A stretch of 64,000 nt of DNA, taken from Gambelia wislizenii. Lineage: Eukaryota > Chordata > Lepidosauria > Squamata > Crotaphytidae. The notes under the pieces are model-generated. The model searched no databases and was not told where the DNA came from. It saw only the letters and a list, made by a program, of their open reading frames with translations. Positions 25,207 to 34,023 of the stretch are shown piece by piece. How positions within the stretch are numbered: the stretch's first letter is position 1; each line of letters opens with the position of its first letter. The stretch lies in assembly GCA_030847615.1 (NCBI GenBank), contig JAUMIR010000001.1, positions 90,569,501-90,633,500 of the forward strand. The letters are read 5' to 3'. A program made the position numbers and the translations under genes.

Positions 25207-26690
25207 TTTATTTATACCCCGCCCCTCTGTTAAAACAATCAGGGCGGCTTACAAAAATTAAAATACAATACAGATAAAATCCCCAAACACCCCCCACCCT
25301 CACCCTCACCCATAAAAAAATATTAAACAATTATAAATTAAAACCAACTGATCTAAAAACACATTTAAAAACAATAAATACAATAAAATACAATAAGTGG
25401 CCAGCAGACTAAAAGAAGCCAGGATCCCCTGAGGCCAGGATCTAATTAGGAAAGGCCTGCCGAACGAGATCCGTCTTTAGTGCTTTTTTAAAGCTACTCA
25501 AGCTTGTTATCTGACGGATCTCGTTCGGCAGGTCATTCCACAATTTGGGGGCGATTACCAAAAAGGCCCTCTGGGAGGTTGCAGATAGCCTAGATTTTTG
25601 TGGCTGAAGCAAATTCCTCCCAGAGGACCGGAGTGCGCGGGGAGGATTGTATGGGAGGAGGCGGTTCCGGAGATAAGTTGGACCCAAGCCATTTAGGGCT
25701 TTAAGGTAATAACCAACACCTTATACTGGGCCCGGAAACTGATAGGCAGCCAGTGGAGAGATCTTAACACTGGAGTTATATGGTCTCTCCGAGATGTTCC
25801 CGAGACCATTCTGGCTGCCATATTTTGTACCAACTGAAGTTTCCGGACCAAGCATGAGGGCAGCCCCATGTAGAGTGCATTGCAGAAATCTAGACGAGAA
25901 GTTACCAGCATGTGCACCACAATCTCGAGGTCCTTTACTTCCAGGAAATGGCACAGCTGGCGTATCAGCCAAAGCTGATAACAGGCACTCCTGACTGTCG
26001 CATTCACCTGACTCGTAATCTGAAGCGATGAATCAAGGAGCACCCCCAGACTGCGAACACAGTCCTTAACGGAGAGCGTGACCCCGTCCAGGACTGGAGG
26101 TTGCAACCCAACTCCTGGTTTGGGGGCCGCTACCGTGAGCACCTCCGTTTTGTCTGGATTTAATCTCAATCTGTTTTTCATCATCCAGCCCATTACTGCC
26201 TTAAGACAGTCATTAAGAGGAGAGACGCCATCGGAATTTGAGGCCGACGATCGGGACAAGGAGAAATAGATCTGGGTGTCATCAGCGTACTGATAACACC
26301 CAGCCCCATAACTCTGAATAATCTCACCCAGCGGCTTCATATAGATGCTAAACAGCATTGGAGACAGGATGGCGCCCTGTGGAACACCACAAGTAAGCTC
26401 CTTTCTGCTGGAGCAACTGTCCCCGAGCAACACCCTCTGGGACCTGCCCGAGAGGAAGGACCGGAACCACTGGAGCGCAGTGCCTCCGATTCCTAACCCT
26501 CTCAGGCGATCCAAGAGGATGCTATGATCTATCGTATCGAAAGCCGCTGAGATGTCCAAAAGCACCAACAGGGTCACACTACCCCTGTCGATGCTTAGAC
26601 GCAGGTCGTCAGTTAAGGCAACCATGGCAGTCTCAACTTCAAATCCCGCCCTAAAACCAGTTTGAAATGGGTCTAGATAATCGGTTTAAT
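25178..26690 (-). mobile_element. L2-like LINE, 5'-truncated, RT largely intact
   Basis: On the minus strand a 310-residue frame (25693-26625) covers most of an RT domain: LLDISAAFDTIDHSILLDRL (first Asp), GVPQGAILSPMLF, YADDTQIYF (catalytic pair), LRLNPDKTEVL, LGVLLDSSLQ, then the thumb YCNALY-like FCNALYMGLPSCLV and LHWLPI. The C-terminal piece follows in another frame (25442-25687: AFLVIAPKLWNDLPNEIRQ). The 3' UTR has GCGGCTTACAAAA on the + strand and ends in a (TAA)n tract (25178-25204). Only about one frame break is visible, so the copy is fairly young. The 5' half, with the endonuclease, is absent. Confidence 0.85.
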
Positions 26691-26699
26691 CCAAGACCA

Positions 26700-27100
26700 A
26701 ATAAAGGGTGAAGTCTTTGAATCAAGCTGGTTATTATACTTAACACACAATCAAGCTGGTTATTCTGCTTAACACACAAATGTACTGATAGTTCAAATTC
26801 TGTCACTTTAATGAATTCACGATGTTTAATTGGTGATTCAAATAGAATGAACTTATTTGGTTATTATAATTTGATTATTGATTTAATAACTTTAAAAGAA
26901 ATGATTGATTCAACAAATACTGTTCTTAACCCCTTGTCTGAAATGCATTTGATTCAATGTACTACTCACAATAATATTTCTGAACATTCAGTGTATAGCA
27001 GCAGGCTAGGTCTGGGGGGTGGGGAGGGACAATTGCGATGGTCTATCATGATTCCACCCCCCTGATCTGGAGTCCTATCCATCAATGTGCAGTTTTTGAC
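26700..27100. other. Intron, nothing recognised
   Basis: AT-rich; the phrase AATCAAGCTGGTTATT with CTTAACACACAA is repeated in tandem at 26721-26778. Confidence 0.5.
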
Positions 27101-27416
27101 TGTGTATATGTAAAGGTGGGTAGCTGAGATAGAATAAGGATTATGTTGGCATACTGTCCTGTCAGGGAAAATAAATGTTGTGATTAGAAATCTATGCCCC
27201 CCTTTGGGTAATTTTAGTCACCAGGCAACAAGACGCCAACTGGTCTAGTTGAGTGTCGTAAATCTGTCTATTGATATCTTGGTTTCTGTTCTGTTTCCAA
27301 GGCCCAAAAAGCAGAAATGAAACTTTCATTTCTCCTCCAGAGGTTGGGTGCCTTGGGGAAGAAAAATATATAAGCAGGGAGGGACTTTGGTACCAGTTGC
27401 TGAAGAACTCCATTTT
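27101..27416 (+). mobile_element. Candidate LTR, upstream part (U3 with TATA box)
   Basis: A TATA-type box (AAATATATAAGCAGGG, near 27364-27379) follows AT/GC-mixed sequence resembling U3. The Ngaro-type element begins about 45 bp downstream of it. The sequence resumes at 34113 with an AATAAAAGC signal and a CCACA end near 34263, so the two parts may be one LTR of about 465 bp split by the insertion. The start (TGTATATG near 27107) is a guess, and no second copy or target duplication supports it. Confidence 0.4.
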
Positions 27417-27887
27417 GCGACCGAGTGTCAAGGAGCCCCCCGCCCCTTCACTTGCCCACAAGAAAACACACACCCGAGTAACATGCACAAAAGATTTATT
27501 GTACAGAGATAAAGGATAATTGGCGGAAAGGCCACAACTTTCAGCTTGGTGATAGATGTTAGTGGTTGGACTGGGCATGAGTCAGCCCAGGCAGGAAGAG
27601 AGCCCTCAACCTGCCTGAGAACCCTAGTCCGCCCAGCAAGGCGGACTTTGGACTCACGTGGGGGATCACGTGATCAAACACGTGCCTGGCCGCAAGACCA
27701 TGCCACGTGCTGGTCACGTGTCCGGAAGAGGTATAACCACGTGATGGATCACGTGATAAGCCCACGTGCCCATACCTAACCCCCCTGGGGGAGGTGGTTG
27801 CCCAATGGAGGACCAGGCCCAAGACCTGGCCCACCAGCCTGCAACTCCCATGCCCCCCAGATGGGTGAACAAACTCATGCCCACCGC
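27417..27887 (-). repeat. Ngaro split direct repeat B2 (outer)
   Basis: A 471-bp copy of the B repeat at the low-coordinate border. It differs from B1 at only four positions that I found (for example CTTCACTTG versus CTTCGCTTG). It contains eight CACGTG sites (27655-27768) and, on the minus strand, AATAAA (27495-27500) followed by GT-rich sequence. Confidence 0.93.
27655..27768. promoter_or_regulatory. Array of eight CACGTG palindromes in B2
   Basis: CACGTG starts at 27655, 27667, 27679, 27704, 27715, 27738, 27750 and 27763. CACGTG is the E-box core bound by MYC/MAX, USF and MITF/TFE proteins. Several sites have the extended TCACGTGA form. The spacings (12, 12, 25, 11, 23, 12, 13) are near multiples of 12. 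Confidence 0.85.
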
Positions 27888-27975
27888 TCAACTAGAAAGT
27901 TGTGACAAGAGGTGTACAAAGCATAATCAAGAGGCTAACTAACAAAACAAACTAACTAGAGGGGGGGAGGGCGGG

Positions 27976-28308
27976 TCTTCGGCTCGCAAGAGCCAACTGC
28001 CGGAGCCGGGAGCCGGCCGGGAATAAATACCTGGCCGGCGGACCCGAGAGAAGACTAGCCCCGCCTCCCGGCCAATCAGCGGCCGCGCTGAGCGCGGTCC
28101 CTGATTGGCCCAAGGGAGGCAATTCCAGCCAATCAGGTGGGGGCGCCCCCCTCCTGATTGGTTAGCCTACTATCCTCTTCCCTGCCTGCCGAAGCAGGCT
28201 GGGAAGAGGAGGGCCAACATGGCGGCGCCCATGCCGCCATGCGCGCTCCAGGCCGGGGGGACACCGGCCGCAAAAGCGGCCAGCCAGGTGAGTTCTGGCG
28301 GCCGGCTT
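27976..28308 (-). repeat. Ngaro split direct repeat A2 (inner)
   Basis: A 333-bp second copy of the A repeat, joined directly to B1 at ...GGCCGGCTT|GCGACC. It differs from A1 at about five positions, including one G more or less in a G-run near 28255. It retains the CCAAT boxes, GC box, TATA-like box and hairpin (28174-28209). Confidence 0.93.
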
Positions 28309-28386
28309 GCGACCGAGTGTCAAGGAGCCCCCCGCCCCTTCGCTTGCCCACAAGAAAACACACACCCGAGTAACATGCACAAAAGA

Positions 28387-28392
28387 TTTATT
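28387..28392 (-). terminator. Poly(A) signal AATAAA in B1
   Basis: The minus strand reads GTACAATAAATC, followed over the next 45 bases by GTGCATG, GGGTGTGTG and TTCTTGTGG, a GU-rich downstream element. The same arrangement is present in B2 (27495-27500). Confidence 0.6.
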
Positions 28393-28546
28393 GTACAGAG
28401 ATAAAGGATAATTGGCGGAAATGCCACAACTTTCAGCTTGGTGATAGATGTTAGTGGTTGGACTGGGCATGAGTCAGCCCAGGCAGGAAGAGAGCCCTCA
28501 ACCTGCCTGAGAACCCCAGTCCGCCCAGCAAGGCAGACTTTGGACT

Positions 28547-28660
28547 CACGTGGGGGATCACGTGATCAAACACGTGCCTGGCCGCAAGACCATGCCACGT
28601 GCTGGTCACGTGTCCGGAAGAGGTATAACCACGTGATGGATCACGTGATAAGCCCACGTG
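28547..28660. promoter_or_regulatory. Array of eight CACGTG palindromes in B1
   Basis: Same eight sites and spacings as in B2, shifted by 892 bp; none is lost to the point differences between the repeats. Confidence 0.85.
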
Positions 28661-28875
28661 CCCATACCTAACCCCCCTGGGGGAGGTGGTTGCCCAATGG
28701 AGGACCAGGCCCAAGACCTGGCCCACCAGCCTGCAACTCCCATGCCCCCCAGATGGGTGAACAAACTCATGCCCACCGCCAACAAAGCCGAGCGGGGCCC
28801 ACTTGGCTTCCGCCAACCCTGACAGCTATCACCAAAGAGAAAAGACCCACCGCCTGGAGGGATCTGCTGCCAGCC

Positions 28876-29775
28876 CTAACTGAGGAGGACGAGTTCCGGT
28901 CGGATGTAAGCGGAGAAGACCTTGGACCTCCATCTTCCCAGGTGCTGGATGTCTGCCGATGGCATGCCTTCTGCTGCTGCGGTGGTGGCTGCGCCAATCC
29001 GAAAGGAATGACCGCTGAAGTCGCCAGGTGGAAGTCCGAGTTGCTTCAAGGCGGCCCGAAGAACGCTTACAAACTGGAAGCGCGTTAAGTAGGATAGGTC
29101 CTTATGTATGAAGAGAGGGCCGGGGACGTCTGCACGCTGCTCGAGGTAACGCCGAACCAAGTGAACGGGGCAAGCCGGTGAACCTTTGAGGGCTTGAAGA
29201 CGTATGATGGACCCCCGGCCACGCTGGTCGTTCTTGGCCTTCCGTAGCCGCAGGTGGAGGGTCCCGTCTCCCAGGTTGACGTCTGAACGCAGGATAGCGT
29301 GCCCAGTCCCAGACGCCTTGGCTCCGCAGACCACCTCTCCGATGCGCAGGGCTGCGAAGAAAGCGACCGAGAAGGCAGAACGAAACAAAAGAGTTTCATA
29401 CCTGGAGCGGCAGATAGTCGAAAGAGCTGCAATGAGGTTGCATAAGAGTTCAAATGAGACTGGTCTGCGTGTGTCCTGTTTGCTTCCATCCAGGCGACGC
29501 CATCCTTCCACGGCTTTGCGAATCAGGAAAGAGTCACATGGATCAGCCTGCCCGGCGGCCTTGCTGAAGGAGATGGCCGCTAACTGGAGGGAAATGGTTC
29601 TGGAGGCGAGGCCATCGTCCCTAAGGGTCCCGATGAAGTGGAGAACTTCTCGTTCCGTGGGAGGCCAGGAGCACCCGTATCCATGACGCCTCCTGAAGCT
29701 GTCAAACCTCCGAGCCGCCCGGGAATAACTGGCCCGGGTGGAAGGTGCCAGAGAGTTGAGGACTCCCCGGAGCAC
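28876..29775 (-). CDS. Ngaro tyrosine recombinase
   Basis: This 299-residue protein is a tyrosine recombinase/integrase of the phage-integrase fold, expected to insert circular element DNA. An N-terminal SAM-like core-binding region (about 10-95; APSTRASYSRAARRFDSF) precedes the catalytic domain. Catalytic residues visible: Arg144 (AALRIGEV), a Lys at 179 or 181 (RKAKNDQRG), His256 and Arg259 (GHSFRIGAATTA), Trp282 (HLGRW) and the nucleophile Tyr290 (AYIRPE). All tetrad positions are present. The start at 29775 lies 196 nt inside the end of the RT frame in another reading frame; an earlier non-ATG start or frameshift is possible. The stop TAG is at 28876-28878, about 100 nt before B1. Confidence 0.93.
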   Translation of the reverse strand: MLRGVLNSLAPSTRASYSRAARRFDSFRRRHGYGCSWPPTEREVLHFIGTLRDDGLASRTISLQLAAISFSKAAGQADPCDSFLIRKAVEGWRRLDGSKQDTRRPVSFELLCNLIAALSTICRSRYETLLFRSAFSVAFFAALRIGEVVCGAKASGTGHAILRSDVNLGDGTLHLRLRKAKNDQRGRGSIIRLQALKGSPACPVHLVRRYLEQRADVPGPLFIHKDLSYLTRFQFVSVLRAALKQLGLPPGDFSGHSFRIGAATTAAAEGMPSADIQHLGRWRSKVFSAYIRPELVLLS

Positions 29776-31799
29776 CGTTCCTTCCCAAGGTGCCAGAGTT
29801 CGACCGGGAAGGGGACCGGAGACTGATCTGCGTCCGGGGCCAGCTCCCGAAATCTGCCATCCTGGAATCGAGATAAAGCATCCGCTATTTCGTTATTCAC
29901 CCCCGGGACGTGGCGCGCAGAGAAGGAAATATTGGCTGAGAGGCAGACCAGGACGAACTCTCTGACGAGTCGCATGACCCGATCAGACTTGGAAGATTGG
30001 GAGTTAATAATGCGGACCACCGCCTGGTTGTCACACCAGAAACAAACTCGTTTGTTGCGGAACTCGTCCCTCCACAGATGGACAGCCACTAGAATGGGAA
30101 AAAACTCGAGAAATGTTAAATCCCGAATGACCTCGGACTCCCTCCAGGCGGAGGGCCAAGGCTGAGCACACCAGTGACCATTAAAGAAAATCCCAAACCC
30201 GGCGCCCCCCGCTGCATCAGAGTGAACCTGCAACCCCTCCCCAAGGGCCGTCTCCCCCTGCCAAAACGTCACCCCATTGTAGGATTCCAGGAATCTAAGC
30301 CACACCCTGAGATCCTCCTTAACCCCCTTTGTGAGCCGGATGCGGTGGTGAGGGGACTTCACGCCGGCAGTGATGCGAGCCAATCTGTTACAGAAAGCCC
30401 TGCCCGGGGCCACCACCCTACAGGCAAAATTGAGGTGGCCTAACAAGGATTGAACTTCCTTCCATGAAGCTTTCTTCTGATCCAGGAGGGAAAGCAGAAG
30501 CCGTTTTAACCCCTCAAGCTTATCTTCGGGTAGTCGCGAAACCTTCGCAACCGAGTCTAAAGAAATCCCAAAGTAGGTGATGCTGCTGGCTGGGCCAACG
30601 GTCTTATCCGGGGCCAAGGGGACGCCAAGTTCCAGTGCCAACTCCTGAAAAGACTCAAGCAAAAACCCGCATTCCGGCCCCCCGGCCGCCCCAATCATGA
30701 GGAAATCATCGAGGTAGTGAGTGACCAGGGCCGAGCCGGTCCTGCGCTTGAGGGCCCACTCAAGGAAGGTGCTAAATGCTTCGAAGGCAAAGCAGCTAAT
30801 GGAGCACCCCATAGGCAGAGCCATATCATAGTACCATTGGCCCTGGAACTTAAACCCCAGCAAGCAGTGGTCCTCGGGGTGGACTGGAAGCAGCCAGAAT
30901 GCAGACTGAATGTCGCATTTTGCCATAAGGGCGCCCGGGCTGCAGGACCTAACTAGCTTCACAGCATGATCAAATGACGCATAACGTACTGAACAGAGTT
31001 CAGGCGGTATGGCATCATTGACGGATGCCCCCTTGGGATAGGATAGGTGGTGAATAAGTCGAAATTCCCCAGGGGTTTTTTTGGGAACAACACCCAAGGG
31101 GGACACCCTAAGGTTACTGAAAGGTGGTGCGGGGAAGGGGCCAGCCACCCTCCCTGCAGCACACTCCTTGGCGATCTTGGCTGCCACAACCTCGGGGAGC
31201 TCGGATGCAGACTTGAGGTTGCCTGAATCCGATGCTACCCTAGGGCCTAGGGCCGGGATTCTGAACCCCTCGGCGAACCCGTCCCGGAGGTACGAGGCTG
31301 CTTGCCTGTCGGGATATAAAGCCAGAAGTGGAAGGAGCACCTGGAGCTTGACAGGAGTAAAGGCCATACGGCCCTTACCTGGCATGCTGCTATTGCTTTC
31401 CGCTTCCTTGCCCAGCGCTGCTGCCCGACCCTGGATCCCTCTTGGCGCCGGAGGAGCCAGGGCGTCCTGAGCGAAAGGGCTGAGCAGAAGCACCGGGTCG
31501 AGGGCAGTTGGTCCTGGGATGCGACCCATAGCAGTTCTCGCAATAATGCTCGAACTTGCAACGAGATCGCTGGCATTTTCCCGCATTAAACTCCCAGCAA
31601 ACCAACCGGCGGGCATTCCTCTTGCGAGGCTTGCCTGCTTCGGGCTTCCCTTTAATGTGAGAACCCACAATGACAAGCCAAAGCTTGTCATTGATGAGAT
31701 CCCACCTGGCCCTGGGGTTCCGGGAAGCCCTCTTGCGGAAGGCGGAGTCATACTGGATGGCTGCCGTCTCCCCCGCCAGTGACTTGGCCTTGAGCACAT
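29580..31799 (-). CDS. Ngaro reverse transcriptase / RNase H
   Basis: An open frame of 739 codons. The first 150 or so residues overlap Gag in another frame and are probably not all translated. RT begins near residue 215: RVSPLGVVPKK, FRLIHHLSYPKG, MAKCDIQSAFW (first catalytic Asp near 296), LPMGCSISC and YLDD at 362-365. RNase H follows: HSDAAGGAGFG (Asp528), LEFFPIL (Glu565), FWCDNQAV (Asp590) and HVPGVNNEIADALSR (Asp640). These are the four acidic residues of RNase H. About 95 residues follow without a methyltransferase domain. Gag to RT needs a +1 shift (or reinitiation). It makes cDNA from the element RNA. Confidence 0.94.
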   Translation of the reverse strand: MCSRPSHWRGRRQPSSMTPPSARGLPGTPGPGGISSMTSFGLSLWVLTLKGSPKQASLARGMPAGWFAGSLMRENASDLVASSSIIARTAMGRIPGPTALDPVLLLSPFAQDALAPPAPRGIQGRAAALGKEAESNSSMPGKGRMAFTPVKLQVLLPLLALYPDRQAASYLRDGFAEGFRIPALGPRVASDSGNLKSASELPEVVAAKIAKECAAGRVAGPFPAPPFSNLRVSPLGVVPKKTPGEFRLIHHLSYPKGASVNDAIPPELCSVRYASFDHAVKLVRSCSPGALMAKCDIQSAFWLLPVHPEDHCLLGFKFQGQWYYDMALPMGCSISCFAFEAFSTFLEWALKRRTGSALVTHYLDDFLMIGAAGGPECGFLLESFQELALELGVPLAPDKTVGPASSITYFGISLDSVAKVSRLPEDKLEGLKRLLLSLLDQKKASWKEVQSLLGHLNFACRVVAPGRAFCNRLARITAGVKSPHHRIRLTKGVKEDLRVWLRFLESYNGVTFWQGETALGEGLQVHSDAAGGAGFGIFFNGHWCAQPWPSAWRESEVIRDLTFLEFFPILVAVHLWRDEFRNKRVCFWCDNQAVVRIINSQSSKSDRVMRLVREFVLVCLSANISFSARHVPGVNNEIADALSRFQDGRFRELAPDADQSPVPFPVELWHLGKERCSGESSTLWHLPPGPVIPGRLGGLTASGGVMDTGAPGLPRNEKFSTSSGPLGTMASPPEPFPSS

Positions 31800-32781
31800 T
31801 GCTCAAGTGGTTGGCCAAGTGCCACCCTCTGTCAGGGTAGGCCATGCCCACCACTCCCATGTAAACTGTGAACCCTGCCAACCAGTTGGGGAAAGAGCGT
31901 TCCACCGGTTCTGGTTTCTCCTTGTCGGAGGATTTCTCCGATTTGGGGGTGCAGCCCACCTCTCCCTCTGGTTTTAGAAGTGAAAAAACATCCACATAAT
32001 ATCCCCTCAGAATGTTGTTGCGGGTTTTTCTGTCCAGGTGAATCCCAGGGGGATCCTCGTGGTCCAGAAAAAGGCTGGGCGTGGGGGGCCCAGCGGAGGC
32101 CGCCCCACCCCGCCACGCCCTGGATGGTCTGGCAGAGCCCGTCCCTGTGGCAGCCCTAGCCTTAATGGCCCAAGAGGGCAACCCCGGGACCAGTGCTGCC
32201 GTAGACCAATACCCTGCCCGGTCCCAATCCTCATCAGAGGACTCACCTGATGATCCCTCGCTGTCTGAGTCCCTCCTCTTACGTTTTGCCCGCTTTTTCC
32301 CGCCTTCCTTCTCCTTCCCTCGGTCTTTTCCTCCTGGGGCTCTACTCCCCCGTGCTGGGGAAGAGTCGGCAGAGGATACCACACTGATCTCATCGGGCGA
32401 AGGCGTCCTGCGTTTTCCCCGCCGTCCCGCCGTTCTTGCCGACTGTTGTGTGGCCTGATCCGTGGCGGAAGAGGGAGCCACGGTGTCGAGGTTTCCAGCG
32501 GGCTCTGGGGTTGGCGCCACTCCACCCACCTCCGATCCCCTGCCGGACCTCAACTCTCCCACCTGCTCCGCGAGGAGCGTGACCGCGCGTGTCAGCTCCT
32601 GGAGGTTGGGAGTCGCAGTGCCTCTGAGAATGTGCTCCACGGCCCCAGAGCCAGCAGTCGCCCCCCTAGGGGGGTTGGCCTTCCGGGCACGAGGTGCCAG
32701 GGATGCCCAGGATTTGGGCGTACGGCCGGACTGCGCCCGGGTCGTGGGCCTACTGGGTGCAGGCTTCTTTTTTGCAGGCAT
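31390..32781 (-). CDS. Ngaro Gag-like ORF1 protein
   Basis: 463 residues. The N-terminal 230 are disordered: Lys/Arg-rich start (MPAKKKPAPS), a short Leu-rich heptad-like stretch (about 58-78, LQELTRAVTLLAEQVGEL), then Ser/Glu/Lys-rich acidic-basic blocks (125-190). A more ordered part follows (240-375; HLANHLSNVLKAKSLAGE). Near the C-terminus a Cys/His cluster (395-427; CWEFNAGKC, CKFEHYC, CYGSHPRTNC) matches the zinc-finger pattern of DIRS/Ngaro Gag proteins, expected to bind RNA. The start is the first ATG after the leader. The last 410 nt overlap the RT frame. Intact, no stop. Confidence 0.9.
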   Translation of the reverse strand: MPAKKKPAPSRPTTRAQSGRTPKSWASLAPRARKANPPRGATAGSGAVEHILRGTATPNLQELTRAVTLLAEQVGELRSGRGSEVGGVAPTPEPAGNLDTVAPSSATDQATQQSARTAGRRGKRRTPSPDEISVVSSADSSPARGSRAPGGKDRGKEKEGGKKRAKRKRRDSDSEGSSGESSDEDWDRAGYWSTAALVPGLPSWAIKARAATGTGSARPSRAWRGGAASAGPPTPSLFLDHEDPPGIHLDRKTRNNILRGYYVDVFSLLKPEGEVGCTPKSEKSSDKEKPEPVERSFPNWLAGFTVYMGVVGMAYPDRGWHLANHLSNVLKAKSLAGETAAIQYDSAFRKRASRNPRARWDLINDKLWLVIVGSHIKGKPEAGKPRKRNARRLVCWEFNAGKCQRSRCKFEHYCENCYGSHPRTNCPRPGASAQPFRSGRPGSSGAKRDPGSGSSAGQGSGKQ

Positions 32782-32784
32782 TCT

Positions 32785-33780
32785 TAATGGAATGTGTGGT
32801 GAGTGATTTCAGCTCTTGAGTATTTAGGTATCGGAATCTCTCTCGGCTTGTCCGCCCTGCTATGTGCTATTGCCCTGCCCGGGCTTGTAGCCTCCTTCCT
32901 GGCTTGTCCGCCCACTTGGTAACTGGCTTGTCCGCCCTGCTTTGGGGTGCTTGTTCCTGGCTTGTCCGCCCCTTATGAGCACCTGTTGATCTCTCTGGCT
33001 TGTCCGCTCTGTTAGGGAAGTGGGGGGGGGTAGCCTTATACCTGGCTTGTCCACCCCCTGCAGGCCACGCATTGGCCTGCCCTGGGTAGGGTCCCGTGAC
33101 CCTCACCCGAAAGGCTCGGGCCTGAGAGCCCACGAGCCTCCCCCTGGGTTCGCTATAGGGGCTTCCCCCTGCCGGCCCCTATAGCTCCCCTGCCACGGAC
33201 TCAGGGTCCTTCCCCCCAGTGGCAGCTGCGCCCTGGGTCCCGCCGGGCAAACGCCCGAGGCCCGACTTCCCGCCGGATGGGTCCGCCCCCGCGGGCACCC
33301 ACGGCGTCGGGGTCCCCCTGTTGGCCGCCGGGCTCCGCCTCCACGGGCACCCCGGTGGCTCCCGCCGGCCTGCCTCCCGTTGGGCTGCCAGAAGGGGGGG
33401 GCTGGTGCCACCCGCTGGGCCTACCGCAAAGGCCCTGATGCTACCCACTGGGCCAACCGGACGGCCCCGGCGCCGCCCCCCTCGGGCCTGCTGCCCCAAC
33501 TGGCGGCAGTCGCCCCCAACGCTGGGCCTTCCCGGCCCGGCCGCTCAAGCCACAGGTGGCCCCCGCCGCCTCCTTGGCTCGGCCGCCGCTCCTCCGCTTC
33601 GGTCGCCGCTCCTCCGCTTCTCGCCGCCTGCCGCCGCCGCTTCTCGCCTTCGGCCGCCGCGCTCTCCTTCTCGCCGAGGCCAGCCGGTCAGCTCTACCCG
33701 GTGGCCTCGGCTCCTGGCTCCTCTTCGCGGCTTCGGCTTCGGCTCTTCTTTCTTCTGGAGCTCCCCGGAGAGCTCCTTCC
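32785..33780 (-). promoter_or_regulatory. Ngaro 5' leader, GC-rich
   Basis: Lies between A1 and Gag in element orientation, presumably transcribed. The half near Gag has six copies of a GGCTTGTCCGCCC motif (+ strand). The half near A1 (33110-33780) is very GC-rich with CCGCC/CTCCGCTTC repeats. Long frames in it on both strands come from the composition and are not credible genes. In retroelements such a leader often carries packaging or translation signals; that is inference here. Confidence 0.6.
32842..33056. repeat. Six spaced copies of CTGGCTTGTCCGCCC
   Basis: Copies at 32842 (CTCGG variant), 32899, 32923, 32957, 32995 (CGCTC variant) and 33042 (CCACC variant); spacings are irregular (about 57, 24, 34, 38, 47). 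On the element's RNA strand each reads GGGCGGACAAGCCAG. Confidence 0.88.
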
Positions 33781-33821
33781 TCTTCGGCTCGCAAGAGCCA
33801 ACTGCCGGAGCCGGGAGCCGG

Positions 33822-33966
33822 ACGGGAATAAATACCCGGCCGGCGGACCCGAGAGAAGACTAGCCCCGCCTCCCGGCCAATCAGCGGCCGCGCTGAGCGC
33901 GGTCCCTGATTGGCCCAAGGGAGGCAATTCCAGCCAATCAGGTGGGGGCGCCCCCCTCCTGATTGG
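33822..33966 (-). promoter_or_regulatory. Ngaro Pol II promoter (CCAAT x4, GC box, TATA-like)
   Basis: NF-Y-type CCAAT boxes in both orientations lie 30-130 bp upstream of a GC box and an AT-rich box in a GC-rich setting, a common TATA-like promoter layout. The same set exists in A2 (28016-28160), so A2 could fire toward B2. Confidence 0.6.
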
Positions 33967-33978
33967 TTAGCCTACTAT

Positions 33979-34014
33979 CCTCTTCCCTGCCTGCCGAAGC
34001 AGGCTGGGAAGAGG
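33979..34014. repeat. 36-bp hairpin in A1 (and 28174-28209 in A2)
   Basis: CCTCTTCCCTGCCTGC, loop CGAA, then GCAGGCTGGGAAGAGG: a 16-bp stem with a single mismatch. Identical in both A copies. Confidence 0.88.
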
Positions 34015-34023
34015 AGGGCCAAC

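Larger units (their letters stand above)
28309..28779 (-). repeat. Ngaro split direct repeat B1 (inner)
   Basis: 471 bp, lying downstream of the recombinase gene in element orientation. It carries the second copy of the eight-site CACGTG array (28547-28660) and a minus-strand AATAAA (28387-28392) followed by GT-rich sequence, a plausible poly(A) site for the main transcript. Confidence 0.93.

Noticed and set aside
27417..28779. CRISPR-like or LTR-type direct repeats
   Set aside because: The repeats are two pairs interleaved as A-internal-B-A-B around recombinase-type genes, not short spacers or terminal LTRs with a poly-purine tract.
28105..29088. Overlapping short ORFs in the B/A repeats and opposite the recombinase gene
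   Set aside because: They repeat identically in both copies of the repeats and run antisense to the recombinase; composition explains them.
29580..29860. A methyltransferase or hydrolase domain after RNase H, as in DIRS1 or some Ngaro elements
   Set aside because: The 95 residues after the last RNase H Asp contain no methyltransferase or esterase motif and overlap the recombinase frame.
33219..33970. Long open frames on both strands in the GC-rich leader (up to 214 codons)
   Set aside because: They overlap each other in several frames, are dominated by Pro/Ala/Arg/Gly from CCG/CGC composition, and have no motif. GC-rich DNA rarely contains stops.
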